DNA from: Thermopetrobacter sp.
GTDB taxonomy: Bacteria > Pseudomonadota > Alphaproteobacteria > Rhizobiales > Aestuariivirgaceae
Length of the DNA: 13,196 bases
Reading direction: 5' to 3'
Assembly: GCA_011374735.1 (NCBI GenBank)
Contig: DRPD01000001.1
Coordinates: 1 to 13,196, forward strand
The position numbers were made by a program, and so were the translations under genes. Positions 1 to 7,778 of the stretch are shown one piece after another (the first letter of the stretch is position 1; each line of letters starts with the position of its first letter). The notes beneath the pieces are model-generated. The model had not been told where the DNA came from. It ran no database searches and worked only from the letters and a program-made list of their open reading frames with translations.

Positions 1-46
1 CCGCGTCGCCGGGGCCGAGGCCCAGTCCGTAGAATGTGCCGCTCAT
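1..46 (-). CDS. cobI: Precorrin-2 C20-methyltransferase, first 15 codons only
   Basis: Only the N-terminus is inside the window; it reads MSGTFYGLGLGPGDA. The G-x-G-x-GPGD pattern is the start of the tetrapyrrole methylase fold, and the F/L-YG-x-G-x-GPGD form is typical of precorrin-2 C20-methyltransferases (CobI/CbiL), which add the second peripheral methyl group, at C20, using S-adenosylmethionine. The start codon lies within the cobL stop (ATGA overlap), and a GGGAG Shine-Dalgarno sequence sits about six bases upstream inside cobL, so it is translated in the same operon. CobJ and CobM begin in a similar way, so the exact paralogue is inferred from a short stretch. The gene continues beyond position 1. 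Confidence 0.75.
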   Translation of the reverse strand, partial: MSGTFYGLGLGPGDA

Positions 47-1260
47 GGCTTCTCCCACACCCATTGCAGGACCGGCAGGGCCGGTTTCAAGGCCGAATGT
101 GGGCCGATCGCGGCTTCGGTTTCAACACTCAGGCGTGCCAATTCCCCACCAAATCGCGCCTGACAGGTCAGCAGGGCGCGTTGCGCGCCCAGGGTGACGG
201 CATGGGCGATCAGCACGCCGCCGGGCTTCAGGCGCGCCCGCGCGGCGGCCCTAAGCGCGTCATCGCCCACCGATCCGCCAAGGAACAGCGCATCGGCGGG
301 CGGCAAGGTGGCGAGGGTGTTCATGGCCTCGCCGTGATGCACCCGCAGATGCGGCGCGCCGAGGCGGCGGGCGTTGGCGGCGATCATCTCGCCACGCGCC
401 GCATCGCGCTCGATGGCGTGGGCGGTGGCGTCCGGCCCGGCCAGGCGCAGCCACTCCACGCAGATGCCGCCGCAGCCCGCGCCGATATCGATCAGCGTGC
501 GCCCCGGCGCGGGCAGCAGGCGCGGGATGGTCATGGCCCGCACATGGCGCTTGCTCAGCTGGCCGTCGTGAACGAACATGTCATCGGGCAGGCCCGGCGC
601 CAGCGGCCACCATGCGGCGCCGTCTTCGGCGGCGAGTTCCAGCGCCAGCACGTGCAGATCGGGCACCGATGCCGTGGCGAGGTCATGGGCGGTCAGGGTG
701 AGGTGGCGCTCCTGCGGCCCGTCCAGATGGGCCAGCACATGGGCGGTGCTGCCGCCGAATCCCGTTTCCGTCAGCAGCTCGCCCACCGCCCGCGCCGTCT
801 CCGCTCCGCCGGTCAACAGCATCAGCCGGGCGGCGGGGCGCAGATGGCGGTGCAGCAGCTCCACGGGGCGGCCATGCAGCGACAGCGTTTCCACCCGTTG
901 CAACGGCCAGCCCAGCCGGGCGGCGGCCAGCGCGAAAGCCGACGGCGCGGGATGCACGCTGAGCGCCGCAGGCCCGAAAGCCTCCGCCAGCAGGACGCCG
1001 ACGCCAAATCGGAACGGATCGCCGCTGGCCAGCACGGCGACATGCCGGCCCGCGTCGCGGGCCATGGCGATGGCGTCGCGGGGCAGGGCGAAGGGCTTGG
1101 GCCAGACATGGGCGCGCCGTTGCAATGCCTCCGGCAACGCCGCCTTCAGCCGCTCCGACGTCCAGATGACATCCGCCGATTCCAGCGCCGCGCGGGCGGC
1201 GGGCGCAAGGCCGTCCAGCCCCGCCTCGGTCATGCCGATGACGTGAATGGGCGGCCTCAT
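43..1260 (-). CDS. cobL: Precorrin-6Y C5,15-methyltransferase (decarboxylating)
   Basis: 405 residues, the usual length of CobL, which fuses CbiE and CbiT. The N-terminal tetrapyrrole-methylase half begins with HVIGMTEAGLDGL (residues 6-18) and has the ASGDPFRFGVG loop (78-88) of the CbiE family. The C-terminal half (about 227-405) is a class I SAM methyltransferase: DDMFVHDGQLSKRHVRA (226-242) followed by the glycine-rich LIDIGAGCGGICVEW (256-270). Known for the family: it methylates C5 and C15 of dihydro-precorrin-6 and removes the ring C acetate carboxyl, giving precorrin-8. The start is the ATG at 1260, which overlaps the cobH stop as ATGA and has GAGG five bases upstream. A longer open frame to 1497 lies inside cobH in another frame and is not real. 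Cytoplasmic, second to last visible gene of the cobalamin operon. Confidence 0.95.
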   Translation of the reverse strand: MRPPIHVIGMTEAGLDGLAPAARAALESADVIWTSERLKAALPEALQRRAHVWPKPFALPRDAIAMARDAGRHVAVLASGDPFRFGVGVLLAEAFGPAALSVHPAPSAFALAAARLGWPLQRVETLSLHGRPVELLHRHLRPAARLMLLTGGAETARAVGELLTETGFGGSTAHVLAHLDGPQERHLTLTAHDLATASVPDLHVLALELAAEDGAAWWPLAPGLPDDMFVHDGQLSKRHVRAMTIPRLLPAPGRTLIDIGAGCGGICVEWLRLAGPDATAHAIERDAARGEMIAANARRLGAPHLRVHHGEAMNTLATLPPADALFLGGSVGDDALRAAARARLKPGGVLIAHAVTLGAQRALLTCQARFGGELARLSVETEAAIGPHSALKPALPVLQWVWEKP

Positions 1261-1886
1261 GGCGTCCTCGTGCCGGCGATGACGGCGTTGAAGGCCGCCG
1301 CCGCCATGCCGGCCCCGCCGCGCCGGCCCTTCAGGGTGGCGATGGGGCAGGGAGCGGCCCCGATCAGCGCCCGCTTCGATTCCGCCGCGCCGATGAAGCC
1401 GACGGGAAAGGCGATGATGGCGGCGGGCGTCGGCGCGCCCTCTTCCAGCAGCCGCAACAGGGTGAACAGGGCGGTGGGGGCGTTGCCGATCACGCACACC
1501 GCGCCTTCCAGCTCATCAAGCCAGCGTTCCACGGCCGCCGCGGAGCGGGTGATGCCGCGCTTCTTGGCCAATCGGCCGGTTGCGGGATCGTTCAGGGTGC
1601 AGACGACCTCCACGCCGTCCGGCAGCAGGCGACGGATCAGCCCGGCGCGGGTCATCTCCGCGTCGCACAACACCGGCCGGCCGTCTTGCAGCGCCTTGCC
1701 GACGGCGGCGGGCAGGTGGTCATCGATGACGAGATCGTCGATCACGTCGGGCATGCCGCAGGCGTGGATGATCCGCGCCGCGATGGGCCGGACCGCTTCG
1801 GGCAAGATGCTCAAATCCACCTCCGCCTCGATCATGGCGAAGGAGCGGCGCATGATGGCGGCGGGGTCGTTGAGCCAGGTGTTCAT
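1257..1886 (-). CDS. cobH: Precorrin-8X methylmutase
   Basis: 209 residues, normal for CobH/CbiC. The family pattern is clear: N-terminal DPAAIMRRSFAMIEAE (7-22), then ARIIHACGMPDV (37-48) whose His41 corresponds to the catalytic histidine of the family, VLCDAEMTRAG, VIGNAPTALF and the C-terminal PVGFIGAAESK. The enzyme moves the C11 methyl group of precorrin-8X to C12, giving hydrogenobyrinate (or the cobalt equivalent in organisms that insert cobalt early). The gene overlaps cbiX at its start and cobL at its end by ATGA, implying coupled translation. The Shine-Dalgarno AAGGAG ends only two bases before the ATG, closer than usual, which fits re-initiation after cbiX rather than fresh binding. 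Confidence 0.95.
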   Translation of the reverse strand: MNTWLNDPAAIMRRSFAMIEAEVDLSILPEAVRPIAARIIHACGMPDVIDDLVIDDHLPAAVGKALQDGRPVLCDAEMTRAGLIRRLLPDGVEVVCTLNDPATGRLAKKRGITRSAAAVERWLDELEGAVCVIGNAPTALFTLLRLLEEGAPTPAAIIAFPVGFIGAAESKRALIGAAPCPIATLKGRRGGAGMAAAAFNAVIAGTRTP

Positions 1887-2854
1887 TGCTCCTTCAGGGT
1901 CTTCGGGCCCAGGGGGTGGTCGGCGTGGGGGTAGGGAGGATGGTGATGATGGTGGTCATGGCCATGATCGTGATGATGATGGCCGCCGCCCTCCACGTGA
2001 TGATGATGACTCATCTGCGGCTCGCCCACCTGATGCTCGAAGCCCGGGATCCGCGCGCGATACTTGCACAGCGCGCAGTTCATGGCCGTGTCGCCTTCCA
2101 GTATCCCCTCCGCGCGAGCGATGAAGGTGTCCACCACCAGCGGATGATCGTTCAGATACGGCGCCTTGACGAACTCGATGTCGGAAAAGCGCGCCGCCGC
2201 GGCGTCCACCGCCGAATAGATGCGCTCCACCAGCACGCCGGTGAACAGGAACCACGGAAACACGATAATGCGCCGAAAGCCCAGGCGGGCCGCCCGTTGA
2301 AGCGCCGGGGCGACGAGCGGGAAGGTGACGCCGGAATAGGCCGTCTCGGCCCAGCCGAAGCCGAAGCCCTCGGTCAGCAGGCGGGTCAGCTTGGCCACGT
2401 TGGCGTTGGCGTCCGGATCGGAAGAGCCGCGGCCCACCACCATCAGCAGGGTGTCGTGGCGCGAGATGTGATCGCCCGCCGCCCGTTCCGCCTCTTCGAT
2501 GCGCGCCGCCGCCGCCTTCAGCATGGCCGACGTGATGCCCAGCTCGCGCGCGTAGTCGATGCGCACGCCATGTTCCGCCGCGTAGCGGTTGAGCACCGAG
2601 GGGATGTCGTTCTTCGCATGCCCGGCGGCGAACAGCATGCCGGGCACCGCCAGGATGCGTTCGCAACCCTTTTTCCTGAGCGCGTCCAGCCCGTCGCGGA
2701 TGATCGGCGTGGCGAACTCCAGATAGCCGTGGGCCACCGGCCAGCGCCCGCCCACCTTGTCACGCACCTTCCGTGCCAGCCGCGCGAATTCGGCCACGGC
2801 GCGCGCATCGCGGCTGCCATGGCCGCAGATCATCAGGCCCGTTCTGCCGCTCAT
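1883..2854 (-). CDS. cbiX: Sirohydrochlorin cobaltochelatase, long His-rich form
   Basis: 323 residues, a two-domain CbiX of the long type. The first chelatase half has LMICGHGSRD (7-16, His12 as the metal-site histidine) and AAGHAKNDIP (76-85, His79). The second half has VVGRGSSDPDANAN (139-152), where Arg replaces the GHGS histidine, and FPWFLFTGVLVERI. A C-terminal tail adds M-x-C-x-x-C (258-263, Cys260 and Cys263), known in CbiX as part of an Fe-S site, and a very His-rich segment (283-310). Family role: inserts Co(II) into sirohydrochlorin or a related precursor; the His tail is thought to bind or store cobalt. It is first of the cbiX-cobH-cobL-cobI chain. Its own Shine-Dalgarno is weak (GGGG about 11 bases upstream), and an upstream 18-codon ORF stops four bases before the start, suggesting translational coupling. 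The His codons make 1930-2015 low-complexity DNA. Confidence 0.93.
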   Translation of the reverse strand: MSGRTGLMICGHGSRDARAVAEFARLARKVRDKVGGRWPVAHGYLEFATPIIRDGLDALRKKGCERILAVPGMLFAAGHAKNDIPSVLNRYAAEHGVRIDYARELGITSAMLKAAAARIEEAERAAGDHISRHDTLLMVVGRGSSDPDANANVAKLTRLLTEGFGFGWAETAYSGVTFPLVAPALQRAARLGFRRIIVFPWFLFTGVLVERIYSAVDAAAARFSDIEFVKAPYLNDHPLVVDTFIARAEGILEGDTAMNCALCKYRARIPGFEHQVGEPQMSHHHHVEGGGHHHHDHGHDHHHHHPPYPHADHPLGPKTLKEQ

Positions 2855-2858
2855 GGGA

Positions 2859-2915
2859 TCAGCCCCGCCAATGGCCGCGGGAACAGGCGAGCGGATGTGG
2901 GAAAGTGGTTCTCAT
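2859..2915 (-). CDS. Putative 18-codon leader ORF coupled to cbiX
   Basis: The ORF reads MRTTFPHPLACSRGHWRG and then stops. It has the best ribosome binding site of the cobalamin region, AAGGAGG with five bases to the ATG. Its stop lies four bases before the cbiX ATG, in a different frame (offset 61 bases), so it is not an N-terminal extension of CbiX. I recognise no family; two His, one Cys and a Trp are present, but no transmembrane segment. The arrangement suggests that ribosomes load on this ORF and re-initiate at cbiX, whose own site is poor. It could be a coupling device, a regulatory leader peptide or a decayed gene start. Translation is inferred from the SD and spacing alone. Confidence 0.5.
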   Translation of the reverse strand: MRTTFPHPLACSRGHWRG

Positions 2916-2945
2916 GACGTCCTCCTTGACGATGGGATCACGCAA

Positions 2946-3030
2946 GGCAGGCGTCGGAAGATCGTGCAGTCGCGGACTGTTGGCCCCCGGATTGGGTCGG
3001 CCGCACCGCTGAGCGCCTTCCAAGCACTGC
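2946..3030 (-). promoter_or_regulatory. Reduced cobalamin-riboswitch-like element upstream of cbiX
   Basis: On the minus strand, in order: GGAAGGCG (3021-3014), GCGGTGCGG (3009-3001), CCCAATCCG (2996-2988), CCGCGACTGCACG (2975-2963) and CCGACGCCTGCC (2957-2946). These resemble, in the same order, the cobalamin riboswitch elements GGUGCGG..CC-AAU-CCG, CCCGCAACUGU and the B12-box end CCGAAGACCUGCC. GGAAGGCG can pair with CGCCTGCC at seven of eight positions as a closing stem. The canonical GGGAA just before GGUG and the peripheral CACUG/GGGAAGG arm are missing, so the element is about 85 bases rather than about 200. It lies between the HAD stop and the leader ORF of the cobalamin operon, where such a switch is expected. 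It may be a compact variant, a decayed switch or a chance likeness. Confidence 0.42.
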
Positions 3031-3040
3031 GTCAATCGGC

Positions 3041-3781
3041 TTACAGGGCCGGGCGCCGGCCGTCAACCGGGATGCCGAGCCAATCGAGCGCCGCCAGCGC
3101 GTCGGCCGCCACGTGATCGGCCAGCCGCGCCAGCTGGTCATGGCCGGAGGTGCCGGACAGCACGCCGATGAACAGCGCGCAGCCGGCGGCGCGGGCCATC
3201 TCGCCGTCCTGCACGTTATCACCAATCACCACGGTGCGATCAGGTGGCGCGCCGGTGGCGGCGGCGAAGGCATGGACGGGGTCGGCGGCCGGCTTGGGGT
3301 GCGGCACGTCATCGACGCCGGCAGCGAAGTCGAACAGGTCGGCGAGGCGGAAGGAAACAATGGCCTTGCGCACCGATTGCGGCGAGTCGTTGCTGATGAC
3401 CCCCAGCTTCACGCCCCTGGCCCGCAAACGCTCCAGGCGGCGGCGCAGTTCGGCCATGTCGATGAGCGGATGGGCCGGCAGCTGAAGGCCGCGGCGGGTG
3501 ATGCGTTCGATCATGTCCGCCTCGCTCCAGCCGGCGCTCAGCGGCCGCCACAGGCGGGCCAGATCGGCGATGGTGCCGGCCGCCCATACCGAGCCGGGGA
3601 TGCAGGCGTCGTTCGCGGCGTCGTATCCGGCCGCCGCCAGCAGCCGCCCGGCGCGCGCCGTATCATGGCCGGCGAACTCCCATGCCAGCTCCTTCACCAG
3701 CGGCGCCCAGGTGCGTTCGAAGTCCACCAGCACGCCGTCCTTGTCGAAGATGACGGCGCCGATGTCGCGCCCATTCATCAT
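3041..3781 (-). CDS. HAD-superfamily hydrolase, phosphoglycolate-phosphatase-like
   Basis: 246 residues with all four HAD motifs. Motif I is VIFDKDGVLVD (10-20, nucleophile Asp13 and Asp15), motif II is GVISND (127-132, Ser130), motif III is HPKP (161-164, Lys163) and motif IV is VIGDNVQDGEM (185-195, Asp188 and Asp192). A helical cap (about 21-110) lies between motifs I and II, as in subfamily I phosphatases of the Gph type. It probably removes phosphate from a small metabolite in the cytoplasm, but the substrate cannot be read from the sequence. The start overlaps the nitroreductase stop (ATGA), so the two are co-translated. The ATG at 3778 is an equally possible start. Whether transcription continues into the cobalamin genes, about 125 bases on, is open. 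Confidence 0.88.
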   Translation of the reverse strand: MMNGRDIGAVIFDKDGVLVDFERTWAPLVKELAWEFAGHDTARAGRLLAAAGYDAANDACIPGSVWAAGTIADLARLWRPLSAGWSEADMIERITRRGLQLPAHPLIDMAELRRRLERLRARGVKLGVISNDSPQSVRKAIVSFRLADLFDFAAGVDDVPHPKPAADPVHAFAAATGAPPDRTVVIGDNVQDGEMARAAGCALFIGVLSGTSGHDQLARLADHVAADALAALDWLGIPVDGRRPAL

Positions 3782-4464
3782 GCGGCGGGGGGCTCCCAGA
3801 AGGTGGTCAGATCGCGCCAGAAGGGGCGGCGGCGGTCTTGCGGCGGCGGCGTGCCGGGCATGATCGAGCCGATGTAGAACACCCCGGCGACGCTTTCGCC
3901 GTCTTCAAGCCCAAGCAGCCGCGCTACCCGTTCGTCAGTGGCCAGCCAGCCGGTGCGCCACTGCGCGGCGTAGTCCATGGCGGTGGCGGCGGCCAGCAGG
4001 TTCTGGCACACCGCGCCGACGCACAACAGCTGCTCCCATTGATGGATCTTCGGGTGGGCCCGGGGGCGGGCGATGACGAAGACGACCAGCGGCACCGCCT
4101 GCATCATGTCGAACAATGGCTTCTTTCCCTGTCGCTCATCGCCGCTCATGGCCTCCCACACATCCCGCACATGCTCCGCGAAGGCCTCCCTGCCCGCGCC
4201 TTGCAGCACGATGAAGCGCCACGGCTCCAGCTTGCCGTGATCGGGCGCCCGGGCGGCGATCTCCAGCATCAGCCCCAGCTCTTCCGCCGTCGGCCCCGGC
4301 GGCCCCATCCGCGCCACGTCCGCGGAGCGGCGGGTGCGCAGGAAGGAGAGAATGTCCCCGGTGTCGTTGAGCACCGACGGGTGCAGCTCGAAGCCCCGGC
4401 GGCCGGAGCGGCTGGTGATGGTGGTGTGGGGCAGGGGCGCGGGATCGGGGCTTTTCATGGGCAT
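3778..4464 (-). CDS. YdjA-like nitroreductase family flavoprotein
   Basis: 228 residues. The FMN-binding nitroreductase signature is clear: FLRTRRSADVARM (41-53), then PGPTAEELGLMLEIAARAPDHGKLEPWRFIVL as one block (56-87), QWEQLLCVGAVCQNLLAAA (142-160) and GLEDGESVAGVFYIG (185-199). The APDHGKLEPWRF form matches the YdjA group, NAD(P)H-dependent reductases of unknown physiological substrate, rather than BluB. The N-terminus has about 38 residues before the YdjA core. The ATG at 4464 is supported by GGAAGG eight bases upstream; an in-frame GTG at 4374 would give a shorter protein. It is first of an apparent two-gene unit with the HAD hydrolase, and a CtrA-type box lies about 33 bases upstream of its start. 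Confidence 0.88.
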   Translation of the reverse strand: MPMKSPDPAPLPHTTITSRSGRRGFELHPSVLNDTGDILSFLRTRRSADVARMGPPGPTAEELGLMLEIAARAPDHGKLEPWRFIVLQGAGREAFAEHVRDVWEAMSGDERQGKKPLFDMMQAVPLVVFVIARPRAHPKIHQWEQLLCVGAVCQNLLAAATAMDYAAQWRTGWLATDERVARLLGLEDGESVAGVFYIGSIMPGTPPPQDRRRPFWRDLTTFWEPPAA

Positions 4465-4496
4465 GTGGCGGGCCTTCCAGAGCGGTCGTCGGCGAC

Positions 4497-4512
4497 GTTA
4501 ACCATCGATTAA
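4497..4512 (-). promoter_or_regulatory. CtrA-type box, TTAA-N7-TTAAC
   Basis: The minus strand reads TTAATCGATGGTTAAC, a perfect match to the alphaproteobacterial CtrA consensus TTAA-N7-TTAAC. It is in the divergent intergenic region, 32 bases upstream of the nitroreductase ATG and 113 bases upstream of the plus-strand gene at 4626. In GC-rich DNA, two TTAA tetramers at this exact spacing are rare by chance. The position suggests control of the nitroreductase-HAD unit, by activation or repression. A hairpin (4513-4532, GCATCC/GGATGC) adjoins it. Binding itself is inferred. Confidence 0.5.
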
Positions 4513-4625
4513 GCATCCGATTGTCGGGATGCAAGAGGCGTGGTTATCTACACGCGCCGGCCGGATGCGGACAAGGAGGGCCAGCCTTGGGGGGAGAGAG
4601 GTTTTCCGGCGGGTGGCATGATCCC

Positions 4626-5492
4626 ATGAACGATCATGGCAGTTTCAGCACACTCAGGGGCCGTCGCCGGTGGGCGATGGCCCCGCTCTTTCTGGCATTG
4701 ACGATGACGGCCACGGCGGGGTTGACGCCGCCTGAGCCCGGCACCACCACGCCGTCCGCCGCCAGCGGCGGCCCCCTCGCGCCGCTTCAGGTGCAGCGGC
4801 GCATCCGTGAAACAGCTGATGGCAAGACGCGCCTTTCTCTGGCGGCGCGGTTGACGCGCCATGGCGGCCTGATCCGGCGGCCCATCCGCTGGCGGGTGGT
4901 GGCGGCGGACAGGATGGTGGTGTTCGACGGCGCCCGGCCGGCCCTCGATCTGGCCCTGCCACCCGGCCGCTATGACATTTTCGCCCGCTATGGCCTGAGA
5001 CGCATCACCTATTCGGTCAAGGTGCGTGCCGCAGAGCGCCACGAGCTGGTGTTCGTGCTCGATGTCGGCGCGCTGCGCGCCCTGGCCGGGCTGTGGCGGC
5101 TGCCGCTGCCGCCGGACGTCGCGGTGGAATACCGGCTGCACGCGGCGGGCCGGGCATCCCCCCTGTTGAACCACCGCCAGGCGGGGCGCGTCGTGCGGCT
5201 GATGGCCGGGCGATATGAATTGCGGGTGCGTTATCGGCCCGGCAACGTGGAAACGCGCGCCGGCGTCACCGTGAAGGCCGGCGTTCTCTCCACCTTGCAA
5301 ATCCGCGCCAAAGCCGGCCTCGCGCGTATCCGGGCGGCGCGCTGGCGCATCCGCGCCGCCGCTGATGGCTGGCGCGCCTCCGGGCAGGGAGGCGCGGCGC
5401 TGGTGCTGGCGCCGGGGCGCTATGAGCTTCACATCGAGGGGATGGTGCGGCCGTTCGTCGTGCAGGCCGGGCGGCGCGTCGAGCTGCCTTGA
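4626..5492 (+). CDS. Unknown exported protein with three PGRY-type beta repeats
   Basis: 288 residues from the ATG at 4626. The N-terminus is basic (RGRRRW, 11-16) followed by a hydrophobic stretch (17-33) and a Pro/Thr/Ser-rich linker, which fits a signal peptide or a single membrane anchor. The remainder is beta-rich with about three repeats, each ending in an L-x-L-x-PGRY-type turn: [14 protein letters not shown] (108-121), [13 protein letters not shown] (191-203) and [14 protein letters not shown] (259-272). Repeats 2 and 3 also begin alike, with [10 protein letters not shown] and [10 protein letters not shown]. The pattern recalls PEGA-like or carboxypeptidase-regulatory-like domains, but I cannot assign a family. 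The start is uncertain: an upstream open frame reaches 4521 and an internal ATG at 4677 would begin just before the hydrophobic stretch; no Shine-Dalgarno is strong. It lies 79 bases before gatC and no function is evident from context. Confidence 0.72.
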   Translation: MNDHGSFSTLRGRRRWAMAPLFLALTMTATAGLTPPEPGTTTPSAASGGPLAPLQVQRRIRETADGKTRLSLAARLTRHGGLIRRPIRWRVVAADRMVVFDGARPALDLALPPGRYDIFARYGLRRITYSVKVRAAERHELVFVLDVGALRALAGLWRLPLPPDVAVEYRLHAAGRASPLLNHRQAGRVVRLMAGRYELRVRYRPGNVETRAGVTVKAGVLSTLQIRAKAGLARIRAARWRIRAAADGWRASGQGGAALVLAPGRYELHIEGMVRPFVVQAGRRVELP

Positions 5493-5499
5493 AATCCGG

Positions 5500-5528
5500 T
5501 TGCCTTGCCCCGGCGGGATGTGTATCAC
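5500..5528 (+). promoter_or_regulatory. Possible sigma-70-type promoter for gatCA
   Basis: TTGCCT (5500-5505) and TATCAC (5523-5528) are separated by 17 bases, each matching four of six consensus bases. The pair sits just after the stop of the upstream gene and about 44 bases before the gatC start. Weak but well placed. Confidence 0.35.
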
Positions 5529-5571
5529 CCCATGCGAGTGGCGCGAGGGCGCATCAAGCGGAGACATTGCC

Positions 5572-5859
5572 ATGGCCGTCGATGAACAGATCGTGCGCAA
5601 GGTGGCGCGGCTGGCCCGCATCCGGCTGGACGACGACAAGGTGGAAAGCATGGCCCGCGAACTGGCCGCCATCTTCGCCTGGATCGACCAGCTGTCGGAA
5701 GTGGACACCCGCGGCGTGGAGCCGATGACCTCGGTGGAGGCCATGGCCATGAAGAAACGCCCCGACGTGGTCACCGACGGCGATCGCGTCGCAGACGTGC
5801 TGGCCAACGCGCCGGCCCGCGAGGGCGACTTCTTCGTCGTGCCCAAGGTGGTCGAATAA
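5572..5859 (+). CDS. gatC: Asp/Glu-tRNA amidotransferase subunit C
   Basis: 95 residues, standard for GatC. Family features are [12 protein letters not shown] (8-19), [20 protein letters not shown] (30-49), EPMTSV and the C-terminal [19 protein letters not shown] pattern. GatC is the small subunit that wraps around GatA and stabilises its contact with GatB in GatCAB, which amidates misacylated Glu-tRNA(Gln) and/or Asp-tRNA(Asn) in the cytoplasm. The start is the ATG at 5572, with CGGAG about eight bases upstream; the longer open frame to 5365 lies inside the preceding gene and is rejected. gatA follows after 21 bases. Confidence 0.95.
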   Translation: MAVDEQIVRKVARLARIRLDDDKVESMARELAAIFAWIDQLSEVDTRGVEPMTSVEAMAMKKRPDVVTDGDRVADVLANAPAREGDFFVVPKVVE

Positions 5860-5880
5860 CCGAACAATCGGGGTTCCATC

Positions 5881-7358
<1,478 letters not shown>

Positions 7359-7362
<4 letters not shown>

Positions 7363-7610
7363 CCCCGCGCCGCCGCGTTCCGTCCGTTCTCGTCTCCGTG
7401 GCGCTGGCGCTGAAGGCGCTGCTGGTGCTGGTGTGGCTGACCATGGCCGTGGCCGGCTGGATCTGGTTCTCCGCCGCCGCCCGGGCGGGCATCCACCCCG
7501 GCCTGAGCGAGATCATCACCATCGCGCTGGTGTTCGCCATGTCGCTCGTCGTCTGGTGGTGGGCCGGGCGGCTGGCCGGCAAGCACCGGCGGCCGGGACG
7601 CAAAACCTGA
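7359..7610 (+). CDS. Small two-helix membrane protein of unknown function
   Basis: 83 residues from the ATG at 7359, which overlaps the gatA stop by ATGA; a GTG at 7344 would add five residues. There is a basic N-terminus (TPRRR), a first transmembrane segment (about 10-34, rich in Leu/Val/Trp), a short loop containing [10 protein letters not shown], a second segment (about 47-68, ending [11 protein letters not shown]) and a strongly basic tail (KHRRPGRK), which by the positive-inside rule would leave both ends in the cytoplasm. I recognise no family. The overlap implies translational coupling to gatA, which is unusual for a housekeeping amidotransferase gene; this may only be compact packing. 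Confidence 0.7.
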
Positions 7611-7684
7611 GCGGCCACATCCGGATTTCCACAGCCCGCGTTTTCGGGCCTATACAAACCGGCCCGATTGCCGCACTTTTCAAA

Positions 7685-7708
7685 CCGGCGGATGGAGTGA
7701 TTCGCCGG
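7685..7708 (+). promoter_or_regulatory. Stem-loop in the leader of the cold-shock-domain gene
   Basis: CCGGCGGA (7685-7692) can pair with TTCGCCGG (7701-7708), eight pairs including one G-U, around an eight-base loop. No T-run follows, so it is a poor terminator. It lies about 70 bases before the start of a cold-shock-domain gene, a gene class whose mRNA leaders are often structured. The rest of 7611-7778 holds a small GCCCG/CGGGC hairpin (7634-7649), a TATACA at 7651 without a good -35, and a GTGATTCG direct repeat. Confidence 0.3.
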
Positions 7709-7778
7709 GGGTGATTCGTCGCGCAAGGCATTCATCTCATTATGCAAGTCTTGATCACGATAGTGGAGTATCGGGTTC

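Noticed and set aside
1930..2015. Simple repeat of ATG/GTG-like triplets
   Set aside because: It is explained by the His codons of the CbiX tail, not an independent repeat element.
34..2124. Long plus-strand open frame of 696 codons opposite the cobalamin genes
   Set aside because: Its composition (Arg, Gly, Gln, Ala rich, no domain) is that of an antisense shadow in GC-rich DNA, while the minus strand carries clear CobL, CobH and CbiX.
3778..4464. BluB (5,6-dimethylbenzimidazole synthase) as identity of the nitroreductase
   Set aside because: The cobalamin neighbourhood makes this attractive, but the RTRRS / APDHGKLEPWRF pattern is that of YdjA-like nitroreductases; the BluB pattern is not seen.
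7697..7718. Pair of GATTC sites as a CcrM-controlled promoter
   Set aside because: GANTC sites occur by chance about every few hundred bases at this base composition; two nearby sites alone are weak, so it is mentioned only together with the leader hairpin.
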